A stretch of 64,000 nucleotides of DNA from contig NZ_JAOVZT010000002.1 in the NCBI RefSeq assembly GCF_025716945.1, forward strand, positions 364,419 through 428,418. Direction: 5' to 3'. A program made the position numbers and the translations under genes. Under the pieces are notes generated by a model. It saw only the letters and a list, made by a program, of their open reading frames with translations, was not told where the DNA came from and ran no database searches. Source of the stretch: Geodermatophilus sp. YIM 151500 (GTDB taxonomy: Bacteria > Actinomycetota > Actinomycetes > Mycobacteriales > Geodermatophilaceae). Below, piece by piece: positions 17,107 through 27,989 of this stretch (positions are counted from its first letter, which is position 1; each line of letters starts with the position of its first letter).

Positions 17107-18438
17107 TCAGACGCCGCGGAACCGGTTGATGGCGGTGAGGTGCCGCTCCCGCTTCTCCGGGTCGCGCACGCCCAGGCCCTCCTCGGGGGCGAGGGTGAGC
17201 ACCCCGACCTTGCCCTGGTGGGTGTTGCGGTGGACGTCGCAGGCGGCCTGGCCGACCTGCTCCATCGGGTAGACCTTCGACAGGGTGGGGTGGATCAAGC
17301 CGCGGTCGATGAGGCGGTTGGCCTCCCACGCCTCCCGGTAGTTGGCGAAGTGGCTGCCGATGATCCGCTTGAGGTTCATCCACAGGTAGCGGTTGTCGTA
17401 GGCGTGCAGGTAGCCGCTGGTGGAGGCGCAGGTGACGACGGTGCCGCCCTTGCGGGCCACGTAGACGCTCGCGCCGAACGTCTCCCGGCCGGGGTGCTCG
17501 AAGACGATGTCGGGGTCGTCGCCGCCGGTCAGCTCGCGGATCCGCTTGCCGAAGCGCTGCCATTCCCGCGGGTCGGGGGTGGCCTCGTCCTTCCAGAACC
17601 GGTAGCCCTCCGCGGAGCGGTCGATGACCAGCTCGGCGCCCATCGACCGGACGATGGCGGCCTTGCCCGGGCTGGAGACCACGCACACCGGGATGGCGCC
17701 GCCGTTGAGCGCCATCTGGGTGGCGTAGGAACCCAGCCCGCCGGAGGCACCCCAGATCAGCACGACGTCGCCCTGCTTGAGGTTCGCGCCGTGGTGGCTG
17801 ACCAGTTGCCGGTAGGCCGTCGAGTTGACCAGTCCGGGCGCGGCGGCCTCCTCCCAGCTCAGGTGCGCCGGCTTGGGCATCAGCTGGTTGCTCTTGACCA
17901 GCGCCAGCTCGGCCAGCCCGCCGAAGTTGGTCTCGAAGCCCCAGATCCGCTGCTGCGGGTCGAGCATCGTGTCGTCGTGGCCCATCGGGTCCTCCAGCTC
18001 GACCGACAGGCAGTGCGCGACGACCTCGTCACCCGGCTTCCACCGGTTGACCCCGGGGCCGACCCGCAGCACGACGCCGGCCAGGTCGGAGCCGACCACG
18101 TGGTAGGGCAGGTCGTGGCGCCGGGTCAGCTCGTTCTGCCGTCCGTAGCGGGCCAGGAAGCCGAAGGTCGACACCGGTTCGAAGATCGACGTCCAGACGG
18201 TGTTGTAGTTGACCGAGGAGGCCATGACCGCGACGTAGGCCTCGCCCGGTCCCAGCTCGGGGGTGCGCACCTCCTCCACGTGCAGCGACCGGCGAGGGTC
18301 CTTCTCCCGGGTGGGCAGCCCCTCGAACATGTCCTGCTCGTCGCGGCGGACGAGCACGCCGCGGTAGGACGCCGGCACCGGCAGTCCGCCCAGGTCGCCG
18401 AGGGCATCGGCGAGGATGGCGTCCCTGATCTCGTGCAC
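17107..18438 (-). CDS. ccr: crotonyl-CoA carboxylase/reductase
   Basis: NADPH-dependent reductive carboxylation of crotonyl-CoA to ethylmalonyl-CoA, the hallmark of the ethylmalonyl-CoA pathway. The 443-residue medium-chain reductase carries MFEGLPTREKDPRRSLHVEEV near the N-terminus, VNYNTVWTSIFEP, IWGFETNFGG, the nucleotide motif WGASGGLGSYATQ, and RIIGSHFANYREAWEANRLI. The Asn, Phe-Glu and His of these segments match residues implicated in CO2 binding in characterised Ccr enzymes. This argues against a simple acryloyl-CoA reductase. GTG at 18438 follows GGGAGG by 7 bases. It has its own promoter region in the 69-base gap below the epimerase gene. Confidence 0.95.
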   Translation of the reverse strand: MHEIRDAILADALGDLGGLPVPASYRGVLVRRDEQDMFEGLPTREKDPRRSLHVEEVRTPELGPGEAYVAVMASSVNYNTVWTSIFEPVSTFGFLARYGRQNELTRRHDLPYHVVGSDLAGVVLRVGPGVNRWKPGDEVVAHCLSVELEDPMGHDDTMLDPQQRIWGFETNFGGLAELALVKSNQLMPKPAHLSWEEAAAPGLVNSTAYRQLVSHHGANLKQGDVVLIWGASGGLGSYATQMALNGGAIPVCVVSSPGKAAIVRSMGAELVIDRSAEGYRFWKDEATPDPREWQRFGKRIRELTGGDDPDIVFEHPGRETFGASVYVARKGGTVVTCASTSGYLHAYDNRYLWMNLKRIIGSHFANYREAWEANRLIDRGLIHPTLSKVYPMEQVGQAACDVHRNTHQGKVGVLTLAPEEGLGVRDPEKRERHLTAINRFRGV

Positions 18439-18478
18439 GCTGGCCTCCCGGGCTCGGCGGTGCGAAGCGGGTGCGCGG

Positions 18479-18494
18479 ATGTTACCGACCGGTA
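18479..18494 (-). promoter_or_regulatory. palindromic operator overlapping a -10 box of ccr
   Basis: Read on the minus strand, TACCGGTCGGTA (18494 to 18483) is followed by ACAT, making TAACAT (18484 to 18479) a candidate -10 hexamer overlapping the right arm. The 12-mer is identical to that upstream of the mutase at 4211. A bound repressor would cover the promoter. Confidence 0.55.
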
Positions 18495-18507
18495 GTGCCC
18501 GCGGCGG

Positions 18508-18975
18508 TCAGGGGGCGGCGGCCGGTTCGACGAGCTCGACGAGAACGCCGCCGGCGTCCTTGGGGTGCACGAAGTTGACCCGGCTGCCCGACGTGCCGCG
18601 CCGCGGCCGGTCGTAGAGCAGCCGCAGGCCGCGCTCGCGCAGGGTCGCGCTCGCCGCCTCGACGTCGTCCACCCGGAAGGCCAGCTGCTGCAGCCCGGGG
18701 CCGGACCGGTCGAGGAACCTGGCGATGGTCGAGTCCGGTCCGAGCGGGGCCAGCAGCTGGATGCGGGTCTCGCCGTCCCCGACGGCGAGCATGGCCTCGC
18801 GGACGCCCTGCTCCTCGTTGGTCTCCTCGTGCACCGAGTGCACGCCGAAGGCCTGGGCGTAGAAGGCGATGGCCTCGTCGAGGTCGGGCACGGCCACCCC
18901 GACGTGGTCGATGGTCGTGAACAGCTCGGGCGGCAGTCCGGCCGGGCGTGCGGCGGGGTGCGCTGCATCGGTCAC
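18508..18975 (-). CDS. mce: methylmalonyl-CoA epimerase
   Basis: Interconverts (2R)- and (2S)-methylmalonyl-CoA; in the ethylmalonyl-CoA route the enzyme also acts on ethylmalonyl-CoA. The 155-residue glyoxalase/VOC-fold protein has paired repeats with the metal ligand set: His in [20 protein letters not shown], Gln in [11 protein letters not shown], a second site in [15 protein letters not shown], and Glu in [12 protein letters not shown] at 18975. It is upstream of ccr on the same strand and diverges from the thiolase gene, as next to SCO5398-SCO5399 in Streptomyces. Confidence 0.94.
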   Translation of the reverse strand: MTDAAHPAARPAGLPPELFTTIDHVGVAVPDLDEAIAFYAQAFGVHSVHEETNEEQGVREAMLAVGDGETRIQLLAPLGPDSTIARFLDRSGPGLQQLAFRVDDVEAASATLRERGLRLLYDRPRRGTSGSRVNFVHPKDAGGVLVELVEPAAAP

Positions 18976-19100
18976 CCCGGCATCCTGCCGCGCCGCCGTC
19001 CGCCTCCGGGAGGGGGGCCTCCGGCCGGGGCGGTGCCGGGCGGCGCGCCGTCGTCCTAAGCTCGGGAGGAGGCGTGCCGTCCCCGGACGGCCCGGACGAC

Positions 19101-19122
19101 CCGGCCGCCACGTGGCGGCCGG
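19101..19122. promoter_or_regulatory. 22-bp perfect palindrome in thiolase leader
   Basis: CCGGCCGCCAC followed directly by its reverse complement forms a perfect 22-bp dyad, 13 bases before the thiolase ATG and just ahead of its AGGAGG. A candidate -10 (TAAGCT, 19057-19062) lies upstream, so the dyad would be within the mRNA leader as a hairpin, or could be an operator. Confidence 0.45.
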
Positions 19123-19135
19123 CACAGGAGGCGAC

Positions 19136-20326
<1,191 letters not shown>

Positions 20327-20390
20327 CCGGCTCGCGGGGCCGACCGCGCACCCCGGTCCCGTCACCGGCGCGCGCCGACGGGGGGGTGAC

Positions 20391-21416
20391 GTGACCGACG
20401 CCGGTACCGCCGTGCAGCAGCCGGCCGCGTCCCCGGCCGGGGGACGGCGGGGCCGGCGGGCGGTCGACGTCCCGACCCTGGTCGAGCGCGCCCGCGACGG
20501 CGACGCCCGGGCGGTCGCGCGGCTGATCTCGCTGGTCGAGGACGCCAGCCCGCTGCTGCGCGACGTGGCCGCCGCGCTCGCGCCGCACACCGGGCACGCC
20601 CAGGTGCTCGGGCTGACGGGTTCGCCGGGCGTCGGGAAGTCGACGACGACGACGGCGCTGGTGCGTGCGCTGCGCCGGGCCGGCAAGCGGGTCGGCGTGC
20701 TCGCCGTGGACCCGTCGTCCCCGTTCTCCGGTGGCGCGCTGCTCGGCGACCGGGTGCGCATGCAGGACCACGCCGGCGACCCCGGCGTCTTCATCCGCTC
20801 CATGGCCTCGCGCGGGCACCTCGGCGGGCTGGCCTGGGCCACGCCCCAGGCGCTGCGGGTGCTCGACGCGGCCGGCTGCGACGTCGTCCTGGTCGAGACC
20901 GTCGGTGTCGGGCAGTCGGAGCTGGAGATCGCCTCGCTGGCCGACACCACGCTCGTGCTGGTCGCGCCGGGCATGGGCGACGGGATCCAGGCCGCGAAGG
21001 CGGGCATCCTCGAGGTGGCCGACGTCTTCGTCGTCAACAAGGCGGACCGGGACGGCGCCGACCAGACCGTGCGCGACCTGCGCTACATGCTCTCGCTCGG
21101 GGGGCGGCACTCCGAGGCGGGGCACTGGCGCCCGCCGATCGTGAAGACGGTGGCCGCCCGCGACGCCGGCAACGGCATCGACGAGGTGCTCGCGAAGGTC
21201 GACCAGCACCGGGAGTGGCTGACCGCCTCCGGGGAGGGCCTGCGCCGGCGCAGCGAGCGGGCGGCGGCCGAGATCGAGGCGATCGCCGTCGCCGCGCTGC
21301 GCGAGCGGATGGGCGACGTGCACGGGTCGGCCGCGCTCACCTCGCTCGCCGACCGGGTCGTGGCCGGGGAGACCGATCCGTACCGGGCGGCCGACGACCT
21401 GCTCGACCAGCTCTGA
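20391..21416 (+). CDS. meaB: MeaB-type GTPase chaperone of acyl-CoA mutases
   Basis: G3E-family GTPase that protects and reloads adenosylcobalamin-dependent mutases. The 341-residue protein has Walker A GSPGVGKS (residues 77-84), AVDPSSPFSGGALLGDRVRM, FIRSMASRGHLGG, Walker B VLVETVGVGQSE and the guanine-specificity motif NKAD. The disordered N-terminus is Ala/Gly/Arg-rich. GTG at 20391 is used. It follows the thiolase by 64 bases. Its likely clients are the Ecm and IcmA-type mutases in this window. Confidence 0.95.
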   Translation: MTDAGTAVQQPAASPAGGRRGRRAVDVPTLVERARDGDARAVARLISLVEDASPLLRDVAAALAPHTGHAQVLGLTGSPGVGKSTTTTALVRALRRAGKRVGVLAVDPSSPFSGGALLGDRVRMQDHAGDPGVFIRSMASRGHLGGLAWATPQALRVLDAAGCDVVLVETVGVGQSELEIASLADTTLVLVAPGMGDGIQAAKAGILEVADVFVVNKADRDGADQTVRDLRYMLSLGGRHSEAGHWRPPIVKTVAARDAGNGIDEVLAKVDQHREWLTASGEGLRRRSERAAAEIEAIAVAALRERMGDVHGSAALTSLADRVVAGETDPYRAADDLLDQL

Positions 21417-21433
21417 CAGGTCAGGATGGGCGC

Positions 21434-22891
21434 GTGCAGGGGCAGCCGGACGCCGTCGTCGTCGGGGCCGGGCCGAACGGCCTGGCCGCGGCGCTGCGGC
21501 TGGCCGCGGCCGGCCTGCGCGTGCAGGTGGTCGAGCGGGCCGCCGTCCCCGGCGGGGGGATGCGCACCGAGGCGCTGACGCGGCCGGGCTACCTGCACGA
21601 CGTCTGCTCGTCGGTGCACCCGATGGCGGCCGCCTCGCCGTTCTTCCGCGAGTTCGACCTGGCCGCGCGCGGCGTGCGCCTGCTGCACCCGGAGATCCCG
21701 TACGCCCATCCGCTCGACGGGGGCCGGGCCGTGGTGGCGCACCGGTCGCTCGCCGACACGGCGCGGGCGCTGGGCCCGGACGGCGCGGCCTACCGCCGCC
21801 TGTTCACCCCCGTCGTCGAGCACGGGGAGGACGTCGTCGACTTCTTCCTCGCCAGCGCCCTGCGCCGACCGCCCACGCGCAGCATCCCGGCCGTCGCCTG
21901 GTTCGGGCTCAACGCGCTGCCCGACGTCCGGTGGCTGACCCGGCGCTGGTTCGAGACCGACGGGGCCCGTGCCCTCGTCGCCGGTGCCGCGGCGCACTCG
22001 CTGCTGCCGCTGGACCGGGCCATCACCTCCGGTTTCGGGCTGCTGCTGGGCATGCTCGCGCACGTCGCCGGGTGGCCGCTGGTCGAGGGCGGGTCGCAGC
22101 GGATGGCCGACGCGATGGTGGCCGCCCTGGAGGAACAGGGCGGCGAGGTGGTCACCGGGCACGAGGTCACCGACCTGCGCGAGTTCGAGGGCGTGCCCGC
22201 CGTCCTGCTCGACACCTCGCCGCACGCGTTCGTGCGGATGGCCGGCGACCGGGTGCACGAGGGGTACCGCCGCTGGGTCGACCGGTACCGGTACGGGGCG
22301 GGCGTCTTCAAGGTCGACTACGTGCTGTCCTCGCCGGTGCCGTGGGCCGCCCCGGAGGTGCGCCGCGCCGGCACCGTCCACGTGGCGGGCTCGCTCGCGG
22401 AGACCATCGAGGGGGAGTCGGCGCCCGCGGCCGGGCGGGTGCCCGAGAAGCCGTACGTGCTCGCCGTCCAGCCGACCGTCGTCGACCCGACCCGGGCGCC
22501 GGACGGCGGGCACGTCTTCTGGGCGTACGTGCACGTGCCGCACGGCTCGGACGTCGACATGACCGGCGCGATCGAGGCGCAGATCGAGCGGTTCGCCCCG
22601 GGCTTCCGCGACACCGTCGTCGAGCGGCACATGATGGACGCGCGGCAGATGGAGGCCTGGAACCCCAACCACGTCGGCGGCGACATCGCCAACGGCGAGG
22701 CGTCGCTGCGGCAGATGCTCGCCCGCCCGGTGCCGCGGTGGAACACCTACAAGACGCCGCTGCGCGGGGTCTACCTCGCCTCGGCCGCCACCCCGCCGGG
22801 CCCGGCCGTGCACGGGATGTGCGGTGACAACGCGGCACGGGTGGCGCTGCGCGAGGTGTTCGGGATCCGGGAGGCACCCCCGCTCCGGTAG
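21434..22891 (+). CDS. phytoene desaturase-like FAD-dependent oxidoreductase
   Basis: A 485-residue NAD(P)/FAD-binding oxidoreductase. The N-terminal dinucleotide motif is [39 protein letters not shown], and the C-terminal FAD motif includes [25 protein letters not shown]. The family covers CrtI-like desaturases and pyridine nucleotide-disulphide oxidoreductases. No carotenoid genes are nearby, so the substrate is open. GTG at 21434 lies 17 bases after the meaB stop and is probably co-transcribed with it. Confidence 0.85.
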   Translation: MQGQPDAVVVGAGPNGLAAALRLAAAGLRVQVVERAAVPGGGMRTEALTRPGYLHDVCSSVHPMAAASPFFREFDLAARGVRLLHPEIPYAHPLDGGRAVVAHRSLADTARALGPDGAAYRRLFTPVVEHGEDVVDFFLASALRRPPTRSIPAVAWFGLNALPDVRWLTRRWFETDGARALVAGAAAHSLLPLDRAITSGFGLLLGMLAHVAGWPLVEGGSQRMADAMVAALEEQGGEVVTGHEVTDLREFEGVPAVLLDTSPHAFVRMAGDRVHEGYRRWVDRYRYGAGVFKVDYVLSSPVPWAAPEVRRAGTVHVAGSLAETIEGESAPAAGRVPEKPYVLAVQPTVVDPTRAPDGGHVFWAYVHVPHGSDVDMTGAIEAQIERFAPGFRDTVVERHMMDARQMEAWNPNHVGGDIANGEASLRQMLARPVPRWNTYKTPLRGVYLASAATPPGPAVHGMCGDNAARVALREVFGIREAPPLR

Positions 22892-22999
22892 CGCTCCGTC
22901 CGGGCACGACGGCCCTCGGGACCAGGGGCCGGGCCCCGCCCGCGGCCCGCGCCTCGTGCGTGACGGTGGCGCGGGCGGTCCGGGCCGTGCTCCGCGGAG

Positions 23000-23016
23000 C
23001 TACCCGGCGGTAGTTT
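23000..23016 (+). promoter_or_regulatory. palindrome overlapping -10 of the MarR gene
   Basis: CTACCCGGCGGTAG (23000-23013) is a CTACC-N4-GGTAG dyad. TAGTTT (23011-23016) overlaps its right arm and lies 7 bases before the ATG at 23024, a leaderless arrangement. The dyad resembles those before ecm and ccr (shared pattern TACC[CG]G[GT]CGGTA), so autoregulation is plausible. Confidence 0.55.
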
Positions 23017-23023
23017 CGGTGGC

Positions 23024-23560
23024 ATGGTGCGCGCGCTGGGACTGCCGTTCGACCCGATCGAGCGCGCGGGCGAGCACTGGGAGCAGCGCTTCGGGCCCGC
23101 CTCGGCGATGCGCGCGGCGACGAGCGTCTTCCGGGTCCAGCAGATCCTGCTCGCCCGTTTCGACGAGGCGCTGCGGCCGCACGAGCTCAGCTTCGCCCGG
23201 TACGAGGTGCTCGTGCTCCTCACCTTCAGCCGCACCGGCGAGCTGCCGCTCAAGGTCATCGGCAGCCGGCTGATGGTGCACCCGACCAGCGTCACCAACG
23301 CCATCGACCGGCTGGTCGCCGCGGGCTACGTGACCCGGCGGCCCAACCCGGCCGACGGCCGTGGCGTGCTGGCGATGATCACGCGCAGCGGCCGCGCGGT
23401 CGTGGAGCAGGCCACCCGCGCGCTCAGCGACCTCGATTTCGGCCTCGGCGACCTCCCGGAGGCCGAGCGCGCGGAGCTCTTCGCGATCCTCCGGCGGGTC
23501 CGGCTGGGCGCCGGTGACGTCGCGGGCGCCGATACCGCCCGGGCGGTCGACGGCGGATAG
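23024..23560 (+). CDS. MarR-family transcriptional regulator
   Basis: A 178-residue winged-helix DNA-binding protein. Dimerisation helix at about 25-50; winged helix at about 55-130 (FARYEVLVLLTFSRTGELPLKVIGSRLMVHPTSVTNAIDRLVAAGYVTRRPNPADGRGV). The recognition helix is HPTSVTNAIDRL and the wing contains the typical DxRG pattern. MarR proteins usually repress by binding dyads over promoters and release on small aromatic or acyl ligands. It sits directly upstream of the IcmA-type mutase gene; its stop lies inside the dyad at 23557-23576. The dyad at its own promoter recurs at ecm and ccr. Confidence 0.93.
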   Translation: MVRALGLPFDPIERAGEHWEQRFGPASAMRAATSVFRVQQILLARFDEALRPHELSFARYEVLVLLTFSRTGELPLKVIGSRLMVHPTSVTNAIDRLVAAGYVTRRPNPADGRGVLAMITRSGRAVVEQATRALSDLDFGLGDLPEAERAELFAILRRVRLGAGDVAGADTARAVDGG

Positions 23561-23576
23561 TTGGACGTCCTACTAT
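23557..23576 (+). promoter_or_regulatory. 20-bp dyad and -10 box at the IcmA-type mutase
   Basis: ATAGTTGGACGTCCTACTAT is palindromic at 18 of 20 positions around GGACGTCC. Its right end TACTAT (23571-23576) is a good -10 hexamer, 7 bases before the ATG, so the mRNA is probably leaderless. The only GGAGG (23578-23582) is 1 base from the start, too close to act normally. The dyad differs from the TACC..GGTA sites, suggesting a second regulator. Confidence 0.55.
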
Positions 23577-23583
23577 CGGAGGC

Positions 23584-25287
<1,704 letters not shown>

Positions 25288-25405
25288 CCGGGTCACCGTC
25301 GGCCGCGTGGTGGACGGAGCCGGTCGCCGACGCGGGATCGACGGCATGACGGCCGCGCTGAGCGCCGTCCGTCCCGACGAACCGGCGCGGTGGGAAACTG
25401 GGAAC

Positions 25406-26383
25406 ATGCAGCCCACCCGCCCCGGCCGTCCCGACCCGCGCGCCCAGGCCCAGCAGGCCCAGCAGGCCCAGATGGCCGCCTCCTTCGCCGGGGCGGTCGA
25501 CCTCGCCGCCGTCAAGGCGCGCTCCGAGGCCGCCGCCCGCGCGCAGACCGCCCCCCCACCCGGCGCGGGGGAGCCGGCCGCCGCCCCCGGCTCCGCGGTC
25601 GTCGACGTCACCGAGGCGACCTTCCAGACCGAGGTGCTCGACCGGTCCTTCCAGGTGCCCGTCGTGCTCGACCTGTGGGCGGAGTGGTGCGGGCCCTGCA
25701 AGCAGCTGTCACCCGTGCTCGAGCGGCTGGCCGCCGAGGGCGGTGGCTCCTGGGTGCTCGCCAAGGTCGACGTCGACGCCAACCCGGCCCTGGCACAGGG
25801 TCTGCGGGTGCAGGGCATCCCGGCGGTGAAGGCGGTCTGGCAGGGCCAGCTCGTGGCCGAGTTCACCGGTGCGATCCCCGAGGACCAGGCCCGGGCGTTC
25901 GTCACCGAGCTGGTCCGCGCCACCACCGGCGGCGCGGCGCCCGACGGGATCGGTGCCCAGCCGCAGCCCACCGACGACCCCCGGCTGGACGCCGCCGAGG
26001 CCGCGCTCGAGCGGGGCGACCTGGCCGCCGCCGAGGCCGCCTACCAGGCCGTCCTCGCCGAGCAGCCCGACCACCCGGACGCGGGTATCGCGCTGCGCCA
26101 GGTGCAGCTGTTCCGCCGCGCCGAGGAGGCCGGGCCCGACGCCCTCGTCGCGGCCGACGCCGCTCCCGACGACGTCGCCGCGCAGACCCGGGCGGCCGAC
26201 TTCCTCCTCGGCACCGGCAACGTGGAGGCCGCCTTCGAGCGGCTCGTCGACGTCGTCCGCCGGACGGCGGGGGACGACCGCGAACGCGCCCGCGAGCACC
26301 TGGTCGAGCTCTTCGCCGTCGTCGGCGACCAGGACCCCCGGGTCGGCGCCGCCCGGCGCAAGCTCACCGCGGCCCTGTACTAG
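25406..26383 (+). CDS. YbbN-like thioredoxin with TPR domain
   Basis: A 325-residue co-chaperone/redox-type protein. The N-terminus is Gln/Ala-rich (QAQQAQQAQ). The thioredoxin fold spans about 62-180, with the active site WAEWCGPCK (Cys95, Cys98) and cis-Pro in GIPAVKAV. The C-terminal tetratricopeptide region is at about 195-320. E. coli YbbN has SxxC and lacks disulphide reductase activity, whereas CGPC here should be redox-active. ATG at 25406. It follows the mutase by 118 bases. Confidence 0.92.
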   Translation: MQPTRPGRPDPRAQAQQAQQAQMAASFAGAVDLAAVKARSEAAARAQTAPPPGAGEPAAAPGSAVVDVTEATFQTEVLDRSFQVPVVLDLWAEWCGPCKQLSPVLERLAAEGGGSWVLAKVDVDANPALAQGLRVQGIPAVKAVWQGQLVAEFTGAIPEDQARAFVTELVRATTGGAAPDGIGAQPQPTDDPRLDAAEAALERGDLAAAEAAYQAVLAEQPDHPDAGIALRQVQLFRRAEEAGPDALVAADAAPDDVAAQTRAADFLLGTGNVEAAFERLVDVVRRTAGDDRERAREHLVELFAVVGDQDPRVGAARRKLTAALY

Positions 26384-26397
26384 GCCCCGGCCGCCGG

Positions 26398-26460
26398 GCT
26401 CGGAGGGGCCCTGCGACGGGTGAGGAGGACGGGTCCTCCCGGGTGAGGAGGACGGGGGCC
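26398..26460. repeat. short direct repeats between convergent genes
   Basis: A 17-bp sequence containing GGTGAGGAGGACGGG occurs at 26417-26433 and 26440-26456, with complementary GTCCTCCC between, so the region can fold. It shares its 15-mer with 17061-17075 and probably serves as a terminator for the convergent thioredoxin and protease genes. Confidence 0.6.
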
Positions 26461-26491
26461 TCCGACGCGGGGTGTGCGGCGGGTCGTTCTC

Positions 26492-27883
26492 CTAGGCGCC
26501 GATGTCGCAGGCCGGCAACCCCTGCACGAAACCGTTGCGGAACAGGTCGACCAACTGGAAGCCGGTCAGGTCGACGCCGGGCAGCACGTCCGGGTCACCG
26601 CCGTAGGTGAGCAGGAACTGGACGCTCTCGTCGATGTCGCCGGGGGAGATGCGGGTCCGGTCACCGGTCTGCCCCTCGAAGACCCGGCGGCCGTACCAGC
26701 CGGCCAGGCACACCGCCGAGCGCAGCGCCTCGCCGTCGTCGACGGACAGGCCCAGCTGCTCGCGCACCGCCAGGCCGTAGGGGATGGCGACCGCCGTGGC
26801 CACGGCGAAGTCCCCGAAGTCCTCGTAGGCGGGCTGCGTCAGGTCGCGCTCGTCGAAGGCGACCAGCTGCTCGTCCGCGCAGAACACCAGGTCGCGGTCG
26901 CGGTCGTCGGCGCACCGGGGCGCCCGGCCGGCGAAGGCGCCGAGCCGGGGTGGGTCGAACCGCGCACCGAGCTCGGTGAAGGCGCTCGACCAGGTGGCCG
27001 GCAGCGTCCGGTCGACGATGTCGAGCAGCTCCGGGTAGGACGCGTTGCCGCCGGACAACGCCTCGTCGTCGGTCGAGAAGCGACCCTGCGTGAACACGCG
27101 GTCGCCGGCGAAGCCGTCGCGGCAGGCGGTCGGCCCGTCGGCGAAGCCCTCCTGGAAGGCCGACACCCGGTCGAAGTAGGAGCCGTGCGCGCTCTGCGTG
27201 CGCAGGTCGGTCCCCACCGGGTCGCGCAGCAGCAGGTAGCCGCGCAGCAGCTGGTCGAGCTCCGGGGTGCGGATCTGCGAGAACTCGGCCTCCCCGGCGG
27301 CGACCCAGGCCGTCCAGGCGCCGGCGAGGCAGTCGGCCTGCGTCTCGGTCACGATCGACGCCTCCGGGTAGCCGACGCGGGCCTGGATCGCGTGCCCGAA
27401 CTCGTGCGCCATCACCAGCGCGGGGATGAACCGGCCGTAGGCGGCGGCCAGCTCACCGAGGAAGCGGCGGTCGTAGGTGATCGAGTCGGAGTTCGGCGCC
27501 CGCGGGGCGGCGCAGTAGAAGGCGTTGTCGGCCACCTCCAGCGGATCGGCGCCGCAGGTGACCCCCTGCGGGTACTGGCCGGGGACGACGTCGGCGGGGT
27601 CGACGCTGAAGTAGCCGCCGGCCAGCGGCGGGAACTCCTGCCCGAAGAGGTCGGGGAAGGTCTGCGACCAGTACGTCTCGAGGTCGGCGAGCGCCGCCCG
27701 GGCCAGGTCGTCGACCGGACCGCCGCCCGCGCCCACGACCGGCACCTCGCCGGCCGGCACGTCGGGCACGGGCGCGGCGAGGGGGCTCGGTCGCCCGATG
27801 ACGACGACCGAGCACCCCGCCACGAGCAGGGCGACGAGCAGCAGCGGGACGGCGACCGCCCGGGACCACGGCGGATGCGGCAC
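26492..27883 (-). CDS. neutral zinc metallopeptidase lipoprotein
   Basis: A 463-residue exported protein with a lipoprotein signal (lipobox VAGC near residue 24). The predicted neutral zinc metallopeptidase domain (YpfJ/KPN_00201 group) carries MAHEFGHAIQARVG, giving the HExxH zinc site, and a following Glu in TETQADCLAGAW. Several Cys in the mature part suggest disulphides. GTG at 27883 follows GGAGGGG by 3-4 bases. It is a single gene between a convergent thioredoxin gene and glgB. The substrate is unknown. Confidence 0.88.
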   Translation of the reverse strand: MPHPPWSRAVAVPLLLVALLVAGCSVVVIGRPSPLAAPVPDVPAGEVPVVGAGGGPVDDLARAALADLETYWSQTFPDLFGQEFPPLAGGYFSVDPADVVPGQYPQGVTCGADPLEVADNAFYCAAPRAPNSDSITYDRRFLGELAAAYGRFIPALVMAHEFGHAIQARVGYPEASIVTETQADCLAGAWTAWVAAGEAEFSQIRTPELDQLLRGYLLLRDPVGTDLRTQSAHGSYFDRVSAFQEGFADGPTACRDGFAGDRVFTQGRFSTDDEALSGGNASYPELLDIVDRTLPATWSSAFTELGARFDPPRLGAFAGRAPRCADDRDRDLVFCADEQLVAFDERDLTQPAYEDFGDFAVATAVAIPYGLAVREQLGLSVDDGEALRSAVCLAGWYGRRVFEGQTGDRTRISPGDIDESVQFLLTYGGDPDVLPGVDLTGFQLVDLFRNGFVQGLPACDIGA

Positions 27884-27989
27884 GTCCCCTCCGTGCCCCG
27901 CGGACCGCCGTCCACACGCCCCGCCCGGTCACCTCCCGGCCCCTCCCGGGTCCCGCTCCGGGCGAGGGGTGGGGAGGAGGGATGCTCGC

